In this document: piece by piece, positions 25,730 through 35,446 of the stretch | Layout: each line of letters begins with the position of its first letter | How positions within the stretch are numbered: the stretch's first letter is position 1 | Notes under the pieces: model-generated | What the model saw: the letters and a program-made list of their open reading frames with translations, nothing else | Told to the model about the DNA's origin: nothing | The model's database searches: none | Assembly: GCA_041393015.1 (NCBI GenBank) | Contig: JAWKKV010000001.1 | Coordinates: forward strand, 682,001 to 746,000 | Length of the DNA stretch: 64,000 nucleotides | Direction of reading: 5' to 3' | From: JAGQYH01 sp041393015 | GTDB lineage: Bacteria > Bacteroidota > Bacteroidia > Chitinophagales > JADIYW01 | Translations under genes and position numbers: made by a program

Positions 25730-27337
25730 ATGAAAACAATATATAGATTAATACTACCCTTGTTAGTAATAGGATTGCTTGTAGCATCTTGTACCAAGGA
25801 CGAACCTATTGATGCCAATAAAAGAGCCACTTTAGGTTTTACATCATTAATAAACGACTTCATTGAATCAGGCAGATTAGTAGATGAATTGCCCGAATGT
25901 TCTGATGAAGCACCTTTTACTGTTTGCGTTAAAATCAAAGATGCCAATGGAAACTGGGTCTTAGACCAAACGCCTCTTGGTGATGGCGATGGCTTAGGAG
26001 CCGGAGATGACAACATCATTGAAATCAAAGTAGCGCCACTTTCTGGTGTTGATATCGACAACGATGGAGACATGGACAATTGGTTCACCGAAGAATCCGA
26101 ATCTTTAGAATTAGAAGAAGGAGATTATACAGTGGAATATTTCGTTGTGAAAGATGAAGCGGGCAATCCAATTTTAGCAGCTCCTCACGAAACTGCTGAT
26201 TATGGTGACGTGAAATATCAAAATTTTGTTACAGATGCCTTACCAATTGATGTTACACTTTTTGCCGGAACTAAAAAATATGTAGATGTTGAAGTATTAT
26301 GCTTTGAACCACATTATGCTTTAGAATTTGGTTACTTATTCTTTGACATCATAGAAATTGAACAACAACATGTTTGTATATTCGGTAATGTTTGTGAAGA
26401 TAACGGAAGACACCATCCAGCACATTTTAGAGCCAAAATTTGGGAATCTGATCCTGGAGCAATTGACGGTAAAGGTGATTTATTATTCGACGGTGAAAAT
26501 GAGTATGGTACTAATGCCGCCGGAGAAGAGTATGCGAAACCACTATGTATTGCCTTGCCAGATAGAGAAGGAGTTCTTGAAGAATTCTATGGTGAAATTT
26601 GGTTAATTGACGGAGCACTTAATGAAACATTAATCAGAGATGGTATTTTTGATGAAAATGGAATCAAAAATCTATACATCAATTCTGACACTAGCTATTA
26701 CTGGCACTTTAGAGAAGGTTGTGAGCAATGCGACGACGAGCCTTACTTACTAGGTGATGGTTGTGATGACTGTATTGGATCACATTTATCAGCTGTTTTA
26801 GATTTAGGTATTACATTGAATTTAGGTAACACTCCTCCTAACTTAGAAGGTATTTATCTTTTTGATGATTTAACCTTATTGGCTTCCAATATTCCTGGCG
26901 ATGCGATAGGTCAGACATATAGTAATGTTAAGATCAGAATTACCAATCAGGTAGCTACGGCTTCCGGTGCTAACATTATGTATGAGCGTAAGGGTGTTGT
27001 TTCAAGTACTCCTGTTCCCCAATATGGTAGAATTACTGGTAGTGGAAATGACTTCTCTATTTACACATGTGCTATTGTAAGAAATGATGTGAGTTCAGAT
27101 TCTATCAAATTAGCATACGTTTATTCAGGAACTTTAGGGCCTAATGGCTTAGAAAATGTTTCGTATGTTTTATTAAACGTTGACGACTTTGGTGATCCAG
27201 GAGGATCTTTCATCGATGAAGGACAAGGTAGATGGATTGAAGAAGCAGATGGCGAAGCCGAAGAAACTGCCGACTTCACCATTAGAACATCTAATCCTAA
27301 TGGCAGAGTAGAAGTAGATGATACTCAGAAGAACTAG
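25730..27337 (+). CDS. Large acidic surface lipoprotein, unknown function
   Basis: 535 residues. Signal MKTIYRLILPLLVIGLLVASC with lipobox VASC (Cys 21). Very acidic; calcium-loop-like DIDNDGDMDN near 105-114. Two CxxC pairs (CEQCDDEP and GCDDCIG near 335-350). Beta-rich, like cell-surface lipoproteins of Bacteroidota. The first 100 residues after the anchor (SLELEEGDYTVEYFVVKDEAGNP) resemble a carboxypeptidase-regulatory-like sandwich. No operon partner; it has a 580-base upstream region and its own terminator. Function not recognised. Confidence 0.7.
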   Translation: MKTIYRLILPLLVIGLLVASCTKDEPIDANKRATLGFTSLINDFIESGRLVDELPECSDEAPFTVCVKIKDANGNWVLDQTPLGDGDGLGAGDDNIIEIKVAPLSGVDIDNDGDMDNWFTEESESLELEEGDYTVEYFVVKDEAGNPILAAPHETADYGDVKYQNFVTDALPIDVTLFAGTKKYVDVEVLCFEPHYALEFGYLFFDIIEIEQQHVCIFGNVCEDNGRHHPAHFRAKIWESDPGAIDGKGDLLFDGENEYGTNAAGEEYAKPLCIALPDREGVLEEFYGEIWLIDGALNETLIRDGIFDENGIKNLYINSDTSYYWHFREGCEQCDDEPYLLGDGCDDCIGSHLSAVLDLGITLNLGNTPPNLEGIYLFDDLTLLASNIPGDAIGQTYSNVKIRITNQVATASGANIMYERKGVVSSTPVPQYGRITGSGNDFSIYTCAIVRNDVSSDSIKLAYVYSGTLGPNGLENVSYVLLNVDDFGDPGGSFIDEGQGRWIEEADGEAEETADFTIRTSNPNGRVEVDDTQKN

Positions 27338-27366
27338 TGACACATAAATATTAATAACCCAGTTCG

Positions 27367-27398
27367 GGGCTGTCCATTCATTTGGCAGCCCTTTTTTT
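27367..27398 (+). terminator. Terminator of the acidic lipoprotein gene
   Basis: GGGCTG (27367-27372) pairs with CAGCCC (27386-27391), extended by CC/GG inside, followed by seven T. Confidence 0.85.
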
Positions 27399-27468
27399 AT
27401 AATTACCTGATCGTTTAAAATAATTTTAGTGGATAAGATATAATAATATAAACAGAACCTAAATGCGC

Positions 27469-27499
27469 TTTGCCACCATTTAGTAAAAGATTAGTTTTG
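27469..27499 (+). promoter_or_regulatory. Housekeeping promoter of the transketolase operon
   Basis: TTTG (27469-27472), 19-base spacer, then TAGTTTTG (27492-27499): an exact match to the Bacteroidota primary sigma consensus TTTG / TAnnTTTG. Transcription would start near 27506, 16 bases before the ATG. Confidence 0.75.
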
Positions 27500-27521
27500 T
27501 TACATAAGTAGTAAAATAAAA

Positions 27522-28370
27522 ATGGCAGCAAAAAACAAAGATGAACTTCAAAAAATTGCCTCTCAGGTTAGGCGAGATATTTTAAGAATGGTTCATGCCG
27601 TCAATAGCGGTCACCCAGGAGGATCATTAGGTTGTACAGATTTTTTAGTAGCCTTATACTTTAACTTGCTAAAAACATCAACCGATTTTAATATGGATGG
27701 TAAAGGTGAAGACCTTTTCTTCTTATCTAATGGACACATTTCACCTGTTTGGTATAGCGTTTTGGCGAGAAAAGGATTTTTTCCGGTAAGTGAACTTTCA
27801 ACTTTTAGAAAGCTAAACTCTAGGTTGCAAGGACATCCGGCAACTGAAGAAGGATTGCCAGGTATCAGAATTGCTTCTGGATCTTTAGGACAAGGTATAT
27901 CAGTGGCTTGTGGCGCTGCTTTAGCAAAAAAACTAAACAATGACAATAACCTTGTTTTTGTTTTAACCGGAGATGGCGAATTACAAGAAGGTCAAAACTG
28001 GGAAGCCATTATGTATGCGGCTCATAATAAAATTGACAATCTAATTGCTACGGTTGATTACAATAACCGACAAATTGATGGTGATGTTTCTGAAGTGCTT
28101 GATTTGATGAATCTGGAAGCTAAGTTTGAATCTTTTGGATGGGAAGTTATGCATATGGATGGTCATAATTTTGACGACATCCTAGAAACAGTAGGTGTCG
28201 CAAAAGAAAAAAGTGACAATGGCAAACCCATCGTTATTCTAATGAAAACAGAAATGGGGCAAGGCGTAGATTACATGATGGGCAGTCACTCATGGCATGG
28301 AAAAGCACCTAATGATGAACAATTAGCAAATGCATTGGCACAATTAGAGGAAACCTTAGGAGACTATTAA
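27522..28370 (+). CDS. Transketolase, N-terminal (TPP-binding) subunit
   Basis: 282 residues, matching the N-terminal half of transketolase. RRDILRMVHAVNSGHPGGSLG at the start, and the thiamine-pyrophosphate motif GDGELQEGQNWEAIMYAAHN at about 147-166. Together with the next gene it makes one split transketolase that moves two-carbon units in the pentose phosphate pathway. The C-terminal subunit gene follows after 23 bases. Confidence 0.93.
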   Translation: MAAKNKDELQKIASQVRRDILRMVHAVNSGHPGGSLGCTDFLVALYFNLLKTSTDFNMDGKGEDLFFLSNGHISPVWYSVLARKGFFPVSELSTFRKLNSRLQGHPATEEGLPGIRIASGSLGQGISVACGAALAKKLNNDNNLVFVLTGDGELQEGQNWEAIMYAAHNKIDNLIATVDYNNRQIDGDVSEVLDLMNLEAKFESFGWEVMHMDGHNFDDILETVGVAKEKSDNGKPIVILMKTEMGQGVDYMMGSHSWHGKAPNDEQLANALAQLEETLGDY

Positions 28371-28393
28371 TCTTAACTATATAAATTAAGACC

Positions 28394-29353
28394 TTGAGTT
28401 TAAAAAAATATACATACACAGAGAAAAAAGATACTCGTTCAGGATTTGGAGAAGGAATTTACGAGGCTGGGAAAGAAAATGAGAATGTTGTTGCCTTGTG
28501 CGCAGATCTTATTGGTTCTTTAAAGCTAGATAAGTTTATAGATGAATTCCCCGAAAGATTTTTTCAAGTAGGTATTGCCGAAGCCAATATGATTGGCTTA
28601 GCAGCCGGCTTAACGATTGGCGGAAAAATACCTGTTGCTACTACATTCGCCAATTTTGGTACCGGAAGAGTGTATGATCAAATCAGACAATCAGTAGCTT
28701 ATTCAGAAAAAAATGTAAAAATCTGCTGTTCACATGCGGGTTTAACTTTAGGAGAAGATGGTGCTACGCATCAAATTTTGGAAGATGTTGGCATGATGAA
28801 GATGCTTCCCAATATGACGGTAGTAGTGCCTTGCGATTTCAATCAAACTAAATTGGCAACAAAGGCTGTTATTAACCACCACGGTCCATGCTATTTGCGT
28901 TTTGGCAGACCTTCATGGCCAATATTTACGGAAGCTAACGATGATTTTGTTATCGGCAAAGCTCAAGTAATGTCAGAAGGTAGTGACATTACCATTATTG
29001 CCAATGGCCATATGGTTTGGCAAGCCATTGAAGCTGGTAAAATATTAGAGGATAAAGGTTATTCTGTGGAGTTAATCAACATGCACACCATTAAACCATT
29101 AGATGAAGCGGCGATCATTAGGTCTGTTTCAAAAACAGGTTGTGTGGTAACGGCTGAAGAACATCAAAGAAATGGAGGCTTGGGCGAAAGTGTTGCTTCT
29201 GTTCTGGCACGAAATGTGCCTAAGCCTATTGAAATGGTAGCGGTTGACGATAGCTTTGGAGAAAGTGGCACTCCCTCGCAACTATTAGACAAATATGGTT
29301 TAAGCGTTCAAGATGTTGTGAATGCAGCAGAAAAAGTATTATCAAGAAAATAA
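28394..29353 (+). CDS. Transketolase, C-terminal subunit
   Basis: 319 residues from a TTG start; no ATG is available upstream of the conserved start. Pyrimidine-binding domain with the catalytic Glu in VGIAEANMIGLAAGL, then the C-terminal domain (ITIIANGHMVWQAIEAGKIL). Partner of the preceding gene in the heterodimeric transketolase. A third gene, for an FKBP lipoprotein, follows after 9 bases and is probably cotranscribed. Confidence 0.93.
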   Translation: MSLKKYTYTEKKDTRSGFGEGIYEAGKENENVVALCADLIGSLKLDKFIDEFPERFFQVGIAEANMIGLAAGLTIGGKIPVATTFANFGTGRVYDQIRQSVAYSEKNVKICCSHAGLTLGEDGATHQILEDVGMMKMLPNMTVVVPCDFNQTKLATKAVINHHGPCYLRFGRPSWPIFTEANDDFVIGKAQVMSEGSDITIIANGHMVWQAIEAGKILEDKGYSVELINMHTIKPLDEAAIIRSVSKTGCVVTAEEHQRNGGLGESVASVLARNVPKPIEMVAVDDSFGESGTPSQLLDKYGLSVQDVVNAAEKVLSRK

Positions 29354-29362
29354 ATAAACTAA

Positions 29363-29827
29363 ATGCGAAATTTTATATTGCTTATTTTATGTGCGACAAC
29401 TTTACTATTTAGTGGTTGTGATAAATCAATTTCGTTTGAAGAGCAATTGGCTTTAGATAAAGAAACGATTAGAACTTGGTTAGAACTAAACCAATTAACG
29501 GCTACTGAAACTACTTCGGGATTGCAATACATTATTACTACACCTGGCAGTGGCACAGCCACACCTGATTTAAATGATCAAGTAACTGTCTATTATAAAG
29601 GCTATTTACCGGAAGGTGAAGTGTTTGACCAAACCACTCAAGGTACTCCAGCCATTTTTCCATTGAGTCAAGTGATAAAAGGTTGGCAAGAAGGTTTTCA
29701 ATTATTGAAAAAGAACAGTAAAGCCATCTTTTTAATCCCGTCTTATTTAGGCTATGGCTCAACTGCTAATGGCAGTATTCCAGCCAATTCTGTATTGATA
29801 TTTGAAGTGGAGTTGTTGGATTTTTAA
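29363..29827 (+). CDS. FKBP-type peptidyl-prolyl isomerase lipoprotein
   Basis: 154 residues. Signal MRNFILLILCATTLLFSGC with lipobox FSGC. The FKBP domain covers about 50-154: VTVYYKGYLPEGEVFDQT, VIKGWQEGFQLLKKNSKAIF and the C-terminal LGYGSTANGSIPANSVLIFE with active-site aromatic residues. It would assist folding of exported proteins in the periplasm. Similar small FKBP lipoproteins occur near gliding genes in Bacteroidota. It appears to ride in the transketolase operon. Confidence 0.9.
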   Translation: MRNFILLILCATTLLFSGCDKSISFEEQLALDKETIRTWLELNQLTATETTSGLQYIITTPGSGTATPDLNDQVTVYYKGYLPEGEVFDQTTQGTPAIFPLSQVIKGWQEGFQLLKKNSKAIFLIPSYLGYGSTANGSIPANSVLIFEVELLDF

Positions 29828-29839
29828 TGAATACAGCAT

Positions 29840-30481
29840 TTATCCATTAATTCTGAGACTGCCATTTGGTGTTGTACTATATGCAATTGATTTAATTACT
29901 AGAAAACTTTCATTACAAGGATCAGCTTGGTCGAAGTGTATAAAAAGTTTCACCCACCCCAAATAATACTGATTGTTATTGTTTACAAATCTTATCCCGG
30001 CATAAATGTCTTTTTCCCTTGGCAAAGTTGATTGAAAACAAGTTCCTGAAGAACCATCTATATCTAGATGTCCATCATTGTTCCAATCAGCTCCAATAAT
30101 TAAATTGCTATTGCCAATTAAATCGCCTTCTTTCAAAGGATAAATTCGAAAATCTAATGGGGTCGGTGGTGTAATTTCGGTTATGGTAGATACTAAAACT
30201 TGTAAATTAGGTCCATATATAAAAATATCATAGGCGCCTGTAAATGGGTTAGGACCTGATTGCTGATAAATGAATTGCACATCAGGCTGATTATTGTTAT
30301 CTAAATCATAAACAAAATTTTCAGCACTAAATAAATCTGTGGAATAAATGGTATCATTAATGGAAACAACATCCATTGCAGGACCAGCTGAATTACTTGG
30401 ATATAAATCAGGCAACTCAACACAACTTTGTACTATGATAACTAAAGCTAAAACAAGGCTGGTAGATATAATATTTTTCAT
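29840..30481 (-). CDS. Hypothetical lipoprotein
   Basis: 213 residues. Signal MKNIISTSLVLALVIIVQSC with lipobox Cys at 20. The mature part has DLDNNNQPDVQF (near 58-69) and GADWNNDGHLDIDG, resembling FG-GAP or EF-hand-like Ca loops, and is otherwise beta-rich. Convergent with the FKBP gene (12 bases apart). No family recognised. Confidence 0.6.
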   Translation of the reverse strand: MKNIISTSLVLALVIIVQSCVELPDLYPSNSAGPAMDVVSINDTIYSTDLFSAENFVYDLDNNNQPDVQFIYQQSGPNPFTGAYDIFIYGPNLQVLVSTITEITPPTPLDFRIYPLKEGDLIGNSNLIIGADWNNDGHLDIDGSSGTCFQSTLPREKDIYAGIRFVNNNNQYYLGWVKLFIHFDQADPCNESFLVIKSIAYSTTPNGSLRING

Positions 30482-30665
30482 TGTAATTTTTCTTAAAGAT
30501 AAATGACAATAAAAATCTATAAAGCTACAATTTTGGCAATAAATCGAAATTCACTTATAGAGTATTGACTCTATTGAATTGTATATTAATCACTTAAAAG
30601 AAAAAGAAGTTCTAAAATCTCACAAGATATTGTGAGTCACATTAATACACATCCTTATTATTTTA

Positions 30666-31745
30666 CTAAAAAGAAGGACAAATTCTTGTAATAGATTTAG
30701 ATTTAATAAAGTCCATCGTATATGTTAATGACACTTCAAAAGCACTATTGGTTTTAGCAATATCTCTTAATCCGCCAAACTGTGCATCATAGCTGAAGGC
30801 CATTCGTAAATCGGTATAATCAATTCCTAATAATATGATGAAAGACTCAAATGAAAAAGGTTTGATTGGACTGCTTAACGTTCTGAAATAGGTACCAAAT
30901 AATAAATCAGTTTCAAATCCTTTTGATTGTACAATTCTGTAATCTATTAAGTTACCTAAAACCAACTCTCCAATTTTTCCTTGGTGCTGATAAAAAGCAA
31001 ATGGAGCCAATTCTAATCGCTTATTAAGATTTAAATTAAACCCTAACTGACCTGCATATCTGATAGGTAATTTTGCTTCATTTGCATCTAAAAAAGCCCA
31101 TCTAGGTTGCAATAAATGTGCAATAGAAAAGCCGGTATATAAAGTTGTTTTCTTAGATAATTTTCCTAAATAAATTAATCCAATTGAAAAGTCAAAATTG
31201 ATATAACTAAGGCCATCCTCTAAATTACTCCCGGGAAAAGAAGGTAATGGATTTTCAGGATCGTTCGGATTAAATTGATCGCCAAAAAACAATGCATCTC
31301 CTTCGAACCTTCTCTGTAAAAAAGAACCCGAAAGGCCAATAGTAATGGCATGGTCTCCGTTATTAGCTAACGCTTTAGAATAAGATCCACTCAACCCAAT
31401 TGAAGTGGTGATAAATTGTCCGCCATCTTCTGGTTTCCCAACTCTATCATGGAAAGCATAAACACCCGCTCCGGCAAAATCTTTTCCATAAATCCCTACA
31501 GGAATACTAAAATCTGCAGAACCGGAATAGGTTTGAAATGATGATCCTCCTAAAATGGTAAAAAACTGATTTCTATAATCTGCTGACAATCGAACATTTC
31601 CATCAAAATAACCTGTAAATGCAGGGTTAGTATAAATGGGTGTGAAAGTTATATGACTGTAATGGATATCCTGCGCGCTACAATCTTTATTGTTAGTGAA
31701 ACAAAGTAATGCAACCGCTATGATTATATAATATATTTTATTCAT
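30666..31745 (-). CDS. PorP/SprF family type IX secretion membrane protein
   Basis: About 359 residues from the ATG at 31745, which gives a signal peptide (MNKIYYIIIAVALLCF); the frame is open to 31835 but that overlaps the upstream gene. The mature start, QDIHYSHITFTPIYTNPAFTG, is the PorP/SprF hallmark, followed by a predicted 14-strand-like outer-membrane barrel ending in SITRICPSF. By family, these proteins attach partner adhesins with gliding-type C-terminal domains to the T9SS. The partner gene ends one base upstream. Confidence 0.88.
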   Translation of the reverse strand: MNKIYYIIIAVALLCFTNNKDCSAQDIHYSHITFTPIYTNPAFTGYFDGNVRLSADYRNQFFTILGGSSFQTYSGSADFSIPVGIYGKDFAGAGVYAFHDRVGKPEDGGQFITTSIGLSGSYSKALANNGDHAITIGLSGSFLQRRFEGDALFFGDQFNPNDPENPLPSFPGSNLEDGLSYINFDFSIGLIYLGKLSKKTTLYTGFSIAHLLQPRWAFLDANEAKLPIRYAGQLGFNLNLNKRLELAPFAFYQHQGKIGELVLGNLIDYRIVQSKGFETDLLFGTYFRTLSSPIKPFSFESFIILLGIDYTDLRMAFSYDAQFGGLRDIAKTNSAFEVSLTYTMDFIKSKSITRICPSF

Positions 31746-31746
31746 C

Positions 31747-32925
31747 CTATCGAAGTAATGTAATGCCTCCTGATTTACTAATAATTTCTCCACAAATAGA
31801 TTTAATTCTGCTAATGAAGAGGTATTTTCCTGCAACTAAATCTGATCCGGTATTGCCAAATTTCCCATTCCAACTACCTAACGCTACTGAATCAGGTGTT
31901 TCGTAAACAATGGCTCCCTTTCTGTCAAATATTTCCAAATCCACTTCAACAATTCCTTTTCCAAAGGCTTTAAACTCACTTCTATCCGGACTTGGGTCGG
32001 TTGGATCAAAAATATTAGGTAGCCACGGAGCAAAAGATCCATCCAAAGTAATTCTAATCGAATCTACATCAGAACATTGTCTATCTTGATCTATCGCTAA
32101 TACTATATAACTTCTTTCTATACAAGGCTTTACCCTAACGGTATCTCCCAACAATGAGATAGATTCTAAATCCCGTAAAGGAAACCAACTGTAGGTGATA
32201 TTGCCTGCAGAATTAGGTGTTGCCACTAAATCAATAGAATCGCCTAGCGGCATTGGTAATGTGTTATTAAAAGATGTTATATCAACCTCAAAAATGGAAC
32301 CTCCAACCAACGTTATGGTGCTATCATCCTTACATCCTCTGCTATCTGTTGCTGTTACGGTATATGTTCCTGCTGTTAATGTAGTTAATTGAAATCCTAA
32401 TTGCTTAGGAAAGCCATTAATTTGTTGTCCCATAGGATCGTAGCCATCCCAAACAAACACCGTTGGATTTGACCAACCTCCAGTAGTTGAAGCGGCTAAA
32501 TATCCATTGTTACCGCAAGAAGCGTCTCTAGTACTGTCAAACAATACTGTAAAAGGAGAAGATGGTTCCGATACAGTAACTTTAATTGTGTCTGTACATA
32601 ATGTTTCGTCTCCAACAATTACATCATATACTCCAGCTGCTAGATTATAAAAAGTATCTACAAATACTTGGTTTCCTCCAATTGAAGTTGCTTGCATCTG
32701 TCCACTTGGTGGAGGACCTGGCTGAATATAAGAGGTTAATATAGTGGCTCCAGTATTATTTACAAGAACAGTAATTCTTCCGTTATTATCTCCTTTGCAT
32801 ACTACATCAGTTGCTGATGCATTAATGATTGAAAAACCCGGACATTGAGCGTTAACGGCTTGCGGTAAGCAAACCAATAGACAAAACATACCTAGGGCAA
32901 ATAAAAGATTTTTTGTTTCGTGCAT
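31747..32925 (-). CDS. Secreted SprB-repeat protein with gliding-motility C-terminal domain
   Basis: 392 residues. Signal peptide ending VNAQ (near residue 26). Two SprB-like repeats (about 30-125 and 125-205; TLTAGTYTVTATDSRGCKDD is typical), an Ig-like middle (210-300), and a C-terminal CHU_C / type-B sorting domain (about 300-392: WLPNIFDPTDPSPDR, then VEVDLEIFDRKGAIVYE and WNGKFGNTG). It would be exported by the T9SS and bound by a PorP/SprF partner. PorP genes flank it on both sides on the same strand. Confidence 0.88.
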   Translation of the reverse strand: MHETKNLLFALGMFCLLVCLPQAVNAQCPGFSIINASATDVVCKGDNNGRITVLVNNTGATILTSYIQPGPPPSGQMQATSIGGNQVFVDTFYNLAAGVYDVIVGDETLCTDTIKVTVSEPSSPFTVLFDSTRDASCGNNGYLAASTTGGWSNPTVFVWDGYDPMGQQINGFPKQLGFQLTTLTAGTYTVTATDSRGCKDDSTITLVGGSIFEVDITSFNNTLPMPLGDSIDLVATPNSAGNITYSWFPLRDLESISLLGDTVRVKPCIERSYIVLAIDQDRQCSDVDSIRITLDGSFAPWLPNIFDPTDPSPDRSEFKAFGKGIVEVDLEIFDRKGAIVYETPDSVALGSWNGKFGNTGSDLVAGKYLFISRIKSICGEIISKSGGITLLR

Positions 32926-32934
32926 TCTTAAGAG

Positions 32935-33960
32935 TTAAAATTTAGGACAGTGTAAGATTGGGTATTTCTGCCCCCTTTCTACTGGCTTGCCTACATATAT
33001 TATAGATACTTCAAAAGCACCATATCCGTTGTTTGCATCATTTAAATTACTGATTGTTAAATCATAACTCAACCCTAATTGGAAGCCTTGGTATTGTATT
33101 CCCGCTGTTCCAATTACTGCACCGTTAAAGTCATACCAACCACCAAAATAAAGTGATGTTTCATATGGCCTTCTTGGTCCTGAAAGGTTAACACCAACTG
33201 ATGTTCCAGCTATGATCTGTGTTGCTTGTGATTGTCTCATAAATAAAGCATTCGGAGAAAGCAATATCTTCTTATTGATATCTAAAACAAATCCTCCATG
33301 ACCACTATAACGGAAATCTCTCTCATTATCTTGTGATCCGGTAAAAGATTCTTTTGGTTTAACAATATTAAATAACGCACCACCGGCATAAGCACTAAAG
33401 GCATCTGTAAATGTGGATGACCAGAAAACACCAGCGTTTAAGTTCCAATTCCAAATAGAACGTTGAGTGATATTTAACCAATCAATTGAAGTAAACTGCT
33501 CAAAAAACTCACCATTAAACTCATCTGCAAAATTGATATTTCTATCAATACTTCTATTGATTACGCCTCCTGTAAATCCAACGGAAAGGAAATGATTTTT
33601 ATCGTATCCAAAACCTTGATGATAAGCCGTAGATAACATTATTTGGTTGGTTCTTAATATACCTGCCTGATGATCAGTAGTAAATAATAAACCCGCTCCT
33701 AAAATGTTATCGTTCAATTGGTCTCTTAAAAATCCCGCATCCCCACTAACTGAAAATGTATTATACGGTGAAGGTGTAGAAATTCTAGCATACTGATTTC
33801 TATAGTTCACGGCTATTCTATAATACGAGTTCAATTTACCGGTTAATGCCGGATTCAAATTCATAGGGGAGTTGTAAAATTGCGAAAACTTAATGTCCTG
33901 CGCATTCGAAGTAAAGAATGCTGCTGAAATTAAGATTAAGACTACCAATGCTTTCCTCAT
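32935..33960 (-). CDS. PorP/SprF family type IX secretion membrane protein
   Basis: 341 residues. Signal peptide MRKALVVLILISAAFFTSNAQ, then DIKFSQFYNSPMNLNPALTG, the family start, and repeated barrel strands. First gene of the three-gene PorP / SprB-like / PorP operon; 9 bases separate it from the secreted partner. It is a paralog of the PorP at 30666. Function by family: surface retention or export of the partner. Confidence 0.9.
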   Translation of the reverse strand: MRKALVVLILISAAFFTSNAQDIKFSQFYNSPMNLNPALTGKLNSYYRIAVNYRNQYARISTPSPYNTFSVSGDAGFLRDQLNDNILGAGLLFTTDHQAGILRTNQIMLSTAYHQGFGYDKNHFLSVGFTGGVINRSIDRNINFADEFNGEFFEQFTSIDWLNITQRSIWNWNLNAGVFWSSTFTDAFSAYAGGALFNIVKPKESFTGSQDNERDFRYSGHGGFVLDINKKILLSPNALFMRQSQATQIIAGTSVGVNLSGPRRPYETSLYFGGWYDFNGAVIGTAGIQYQGFQLGLSYDLTISNLNDANNGYGAFEVSIIYVGKPVERGQKYPILHCPKF

Positions 33961-34068
33961 AGCTCTTTTTCTTATCGTAAACGGTAAATTTAGTAAAATC
34001 GAATGTTAAATTGTTAATTTCTTTTAATATTGGTCCATTTTTAAAGTTACACTTTAGTTAAAACCCAA

Positions 34069-35397
34069 CTATTTAACACTTTTACCGTGTGTTTTAGTAT
34101 GATTAAATGCCAAAACTTCTTCCAATATCTTCTTCCAATTATGCTTGGACAAATATGTAGAAATGAGATCGTTGTGAAAGACGATATGAAAAACTCCATT
34201 CGCTAAATAAACTTTGTTATATAACATTTTAATATATTCCATAATTGCTTTGTCAGAATCCATTTTAAGGTAATATTCAAAAGTGGCATCCATAACGCAA
34301 AAAGGATGAATAGTGATATCGGTTAAAGATTCTTTTGATAGATCATAAAAGGGATATGGCCGACTACAACCTGCTCGAAAGCCCATATGGTCGGGAAAAG
34401 CCATTGAATAATCGTGTTCTATCTTTGCTGATTGTAGCAGTTGGTATGTTTCGGGAAATTTTATTCTTATAAAATGTTGCCGTGAAATTGTAGCATTAGA
34501 ATGCGTTAAAGTTAAAAACCTATCCTGCTCTTCCTTTAATTTTTTTACTGTGTTACAATCATAAGAAGGATGAATTCCTACAACATCATTTTTAGTTAAT
34601 TTTTCTACCAAAATATCTAAGGCATAATGCTTGTAGTGGATGGATGGATTATGCTTCCCCTCATGCTCTAAAAGCAGAAAAAAGAAGCCTGTTAAATTAT
34701 AGTCATCTAATCCCGAGAGAATGTTGTAAAACTGATCAAATGGGTCCTTTCCACCAAAAAAAGTAAAGCCTAATCGATCAATTCCTTGATTTATCTTACC
34801 CTTTATCAACATAGAAAGCCCTCCAAACAAGTTTTTAAAAAAACCTTTCCCGCGATAAGCAAATGGCGCATCTACATCAAAAGAAATTTCAAATTGAAAT
34901 GATGGTTGATGATATTTAAATGATGGTTGAACTTTTTGAATACATTTTAAAACATCTGCTATGGCATGTTCTACAATTGGGTCTTCAAGAAAATTATTTT
35001 GAAATGCCAATGAAGCTTTCGCCGGAAATCTTCCATGTTCATCTGCATCAAAAGGTAAATATTCTTCATAACGAGTCAACATATAAAAGATCAACGCAAA
35101 AGGATCATAAGGTAAAACAGCTGCAGTATCATCCACTTGAAAAAATATCGCATGACCATTAAAAACCGAACATTCTATTTCCTGAGGAAGGATAGTCTCT
35201 TCAAAAAGAAGATGATGGGCTGCAAAATATACTTTGCAATTTGCTATTGGCTCTTTATAACTAATCAATATTTCTGATCCATTAGCAAGTGCTACATCAT
35301 CAATCAGATTAATATCTGCCTGTAAATAGTTTTTAAAAACGTAATTAAATACGTATTTAATTCTATTGGTGATTTGTGGAATGTAGATAAGTGACAC
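34069..35397 (-). CDS. Polysaccharide deacetylase-like protein
   Basis: 442 residues from a GTG. The N-terminal ~150 residues match the Bacteroidota-specific domain preceding such enzymes (YDPFALIFYMLTRYEEYLPF, then DADEHGRFPAKASLAFQNNF). A NodB-like (beta/alpha) region follows: FEISFDVDAPFAYRGKG with the catalytic Asp pair, VGIHPSYDCN with His, and DHMGFRAGCSRPYPFYDLS. It probably removes acetyl groups from a surface polysaccharide or acts on capsule. No signal peptide is visible. It is divergent from scpA across 49 bases. Confidence 0.8.
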   Translation of the reverse strand: MSLIYIPQITNRIKYVFNYVFKNYLQADINLIDDVALANGSEILISYKEPIANCKVYFAAHHLLFEETILPQEIECSVFNGHAIFFQVDDTAAVLPYDPFALIFYMLTRYEEYLPFDADEHGRFPAKASLAFQNNFLEDPIVEHAIADVLKCIQKVQPSFKYHQPSFQFEISFDVDAPFAYRGKGFFKNLFGGLSMLIKGKINQGIDRLGFTFFGGKDPFDQFYNILSGLDDYNLTGFFFLLLEHEGKHNPSIHYKHYALDILVEKLTKNDVVGIHPSYDCNTVKKLKEEQDRFLTLTHSNATISRQHFIRIKFPETYQLLQSAKIEHDYSMAFPDHMGFRAGCSRPYPFYDLSKESLTDITIHPFCVMDATFEYYLKMDSDKAIMEYIKMLYNKVYLANGVFHIVFHNDLISTYLSKHNWKKILEEVLAFNHTKTHGKSVK

Positions 35398-35446
35398 AGC
35401 TTGTTGAATGAGTTTTGCCTATTTTTGATCCACTAAATTAGTTAAT

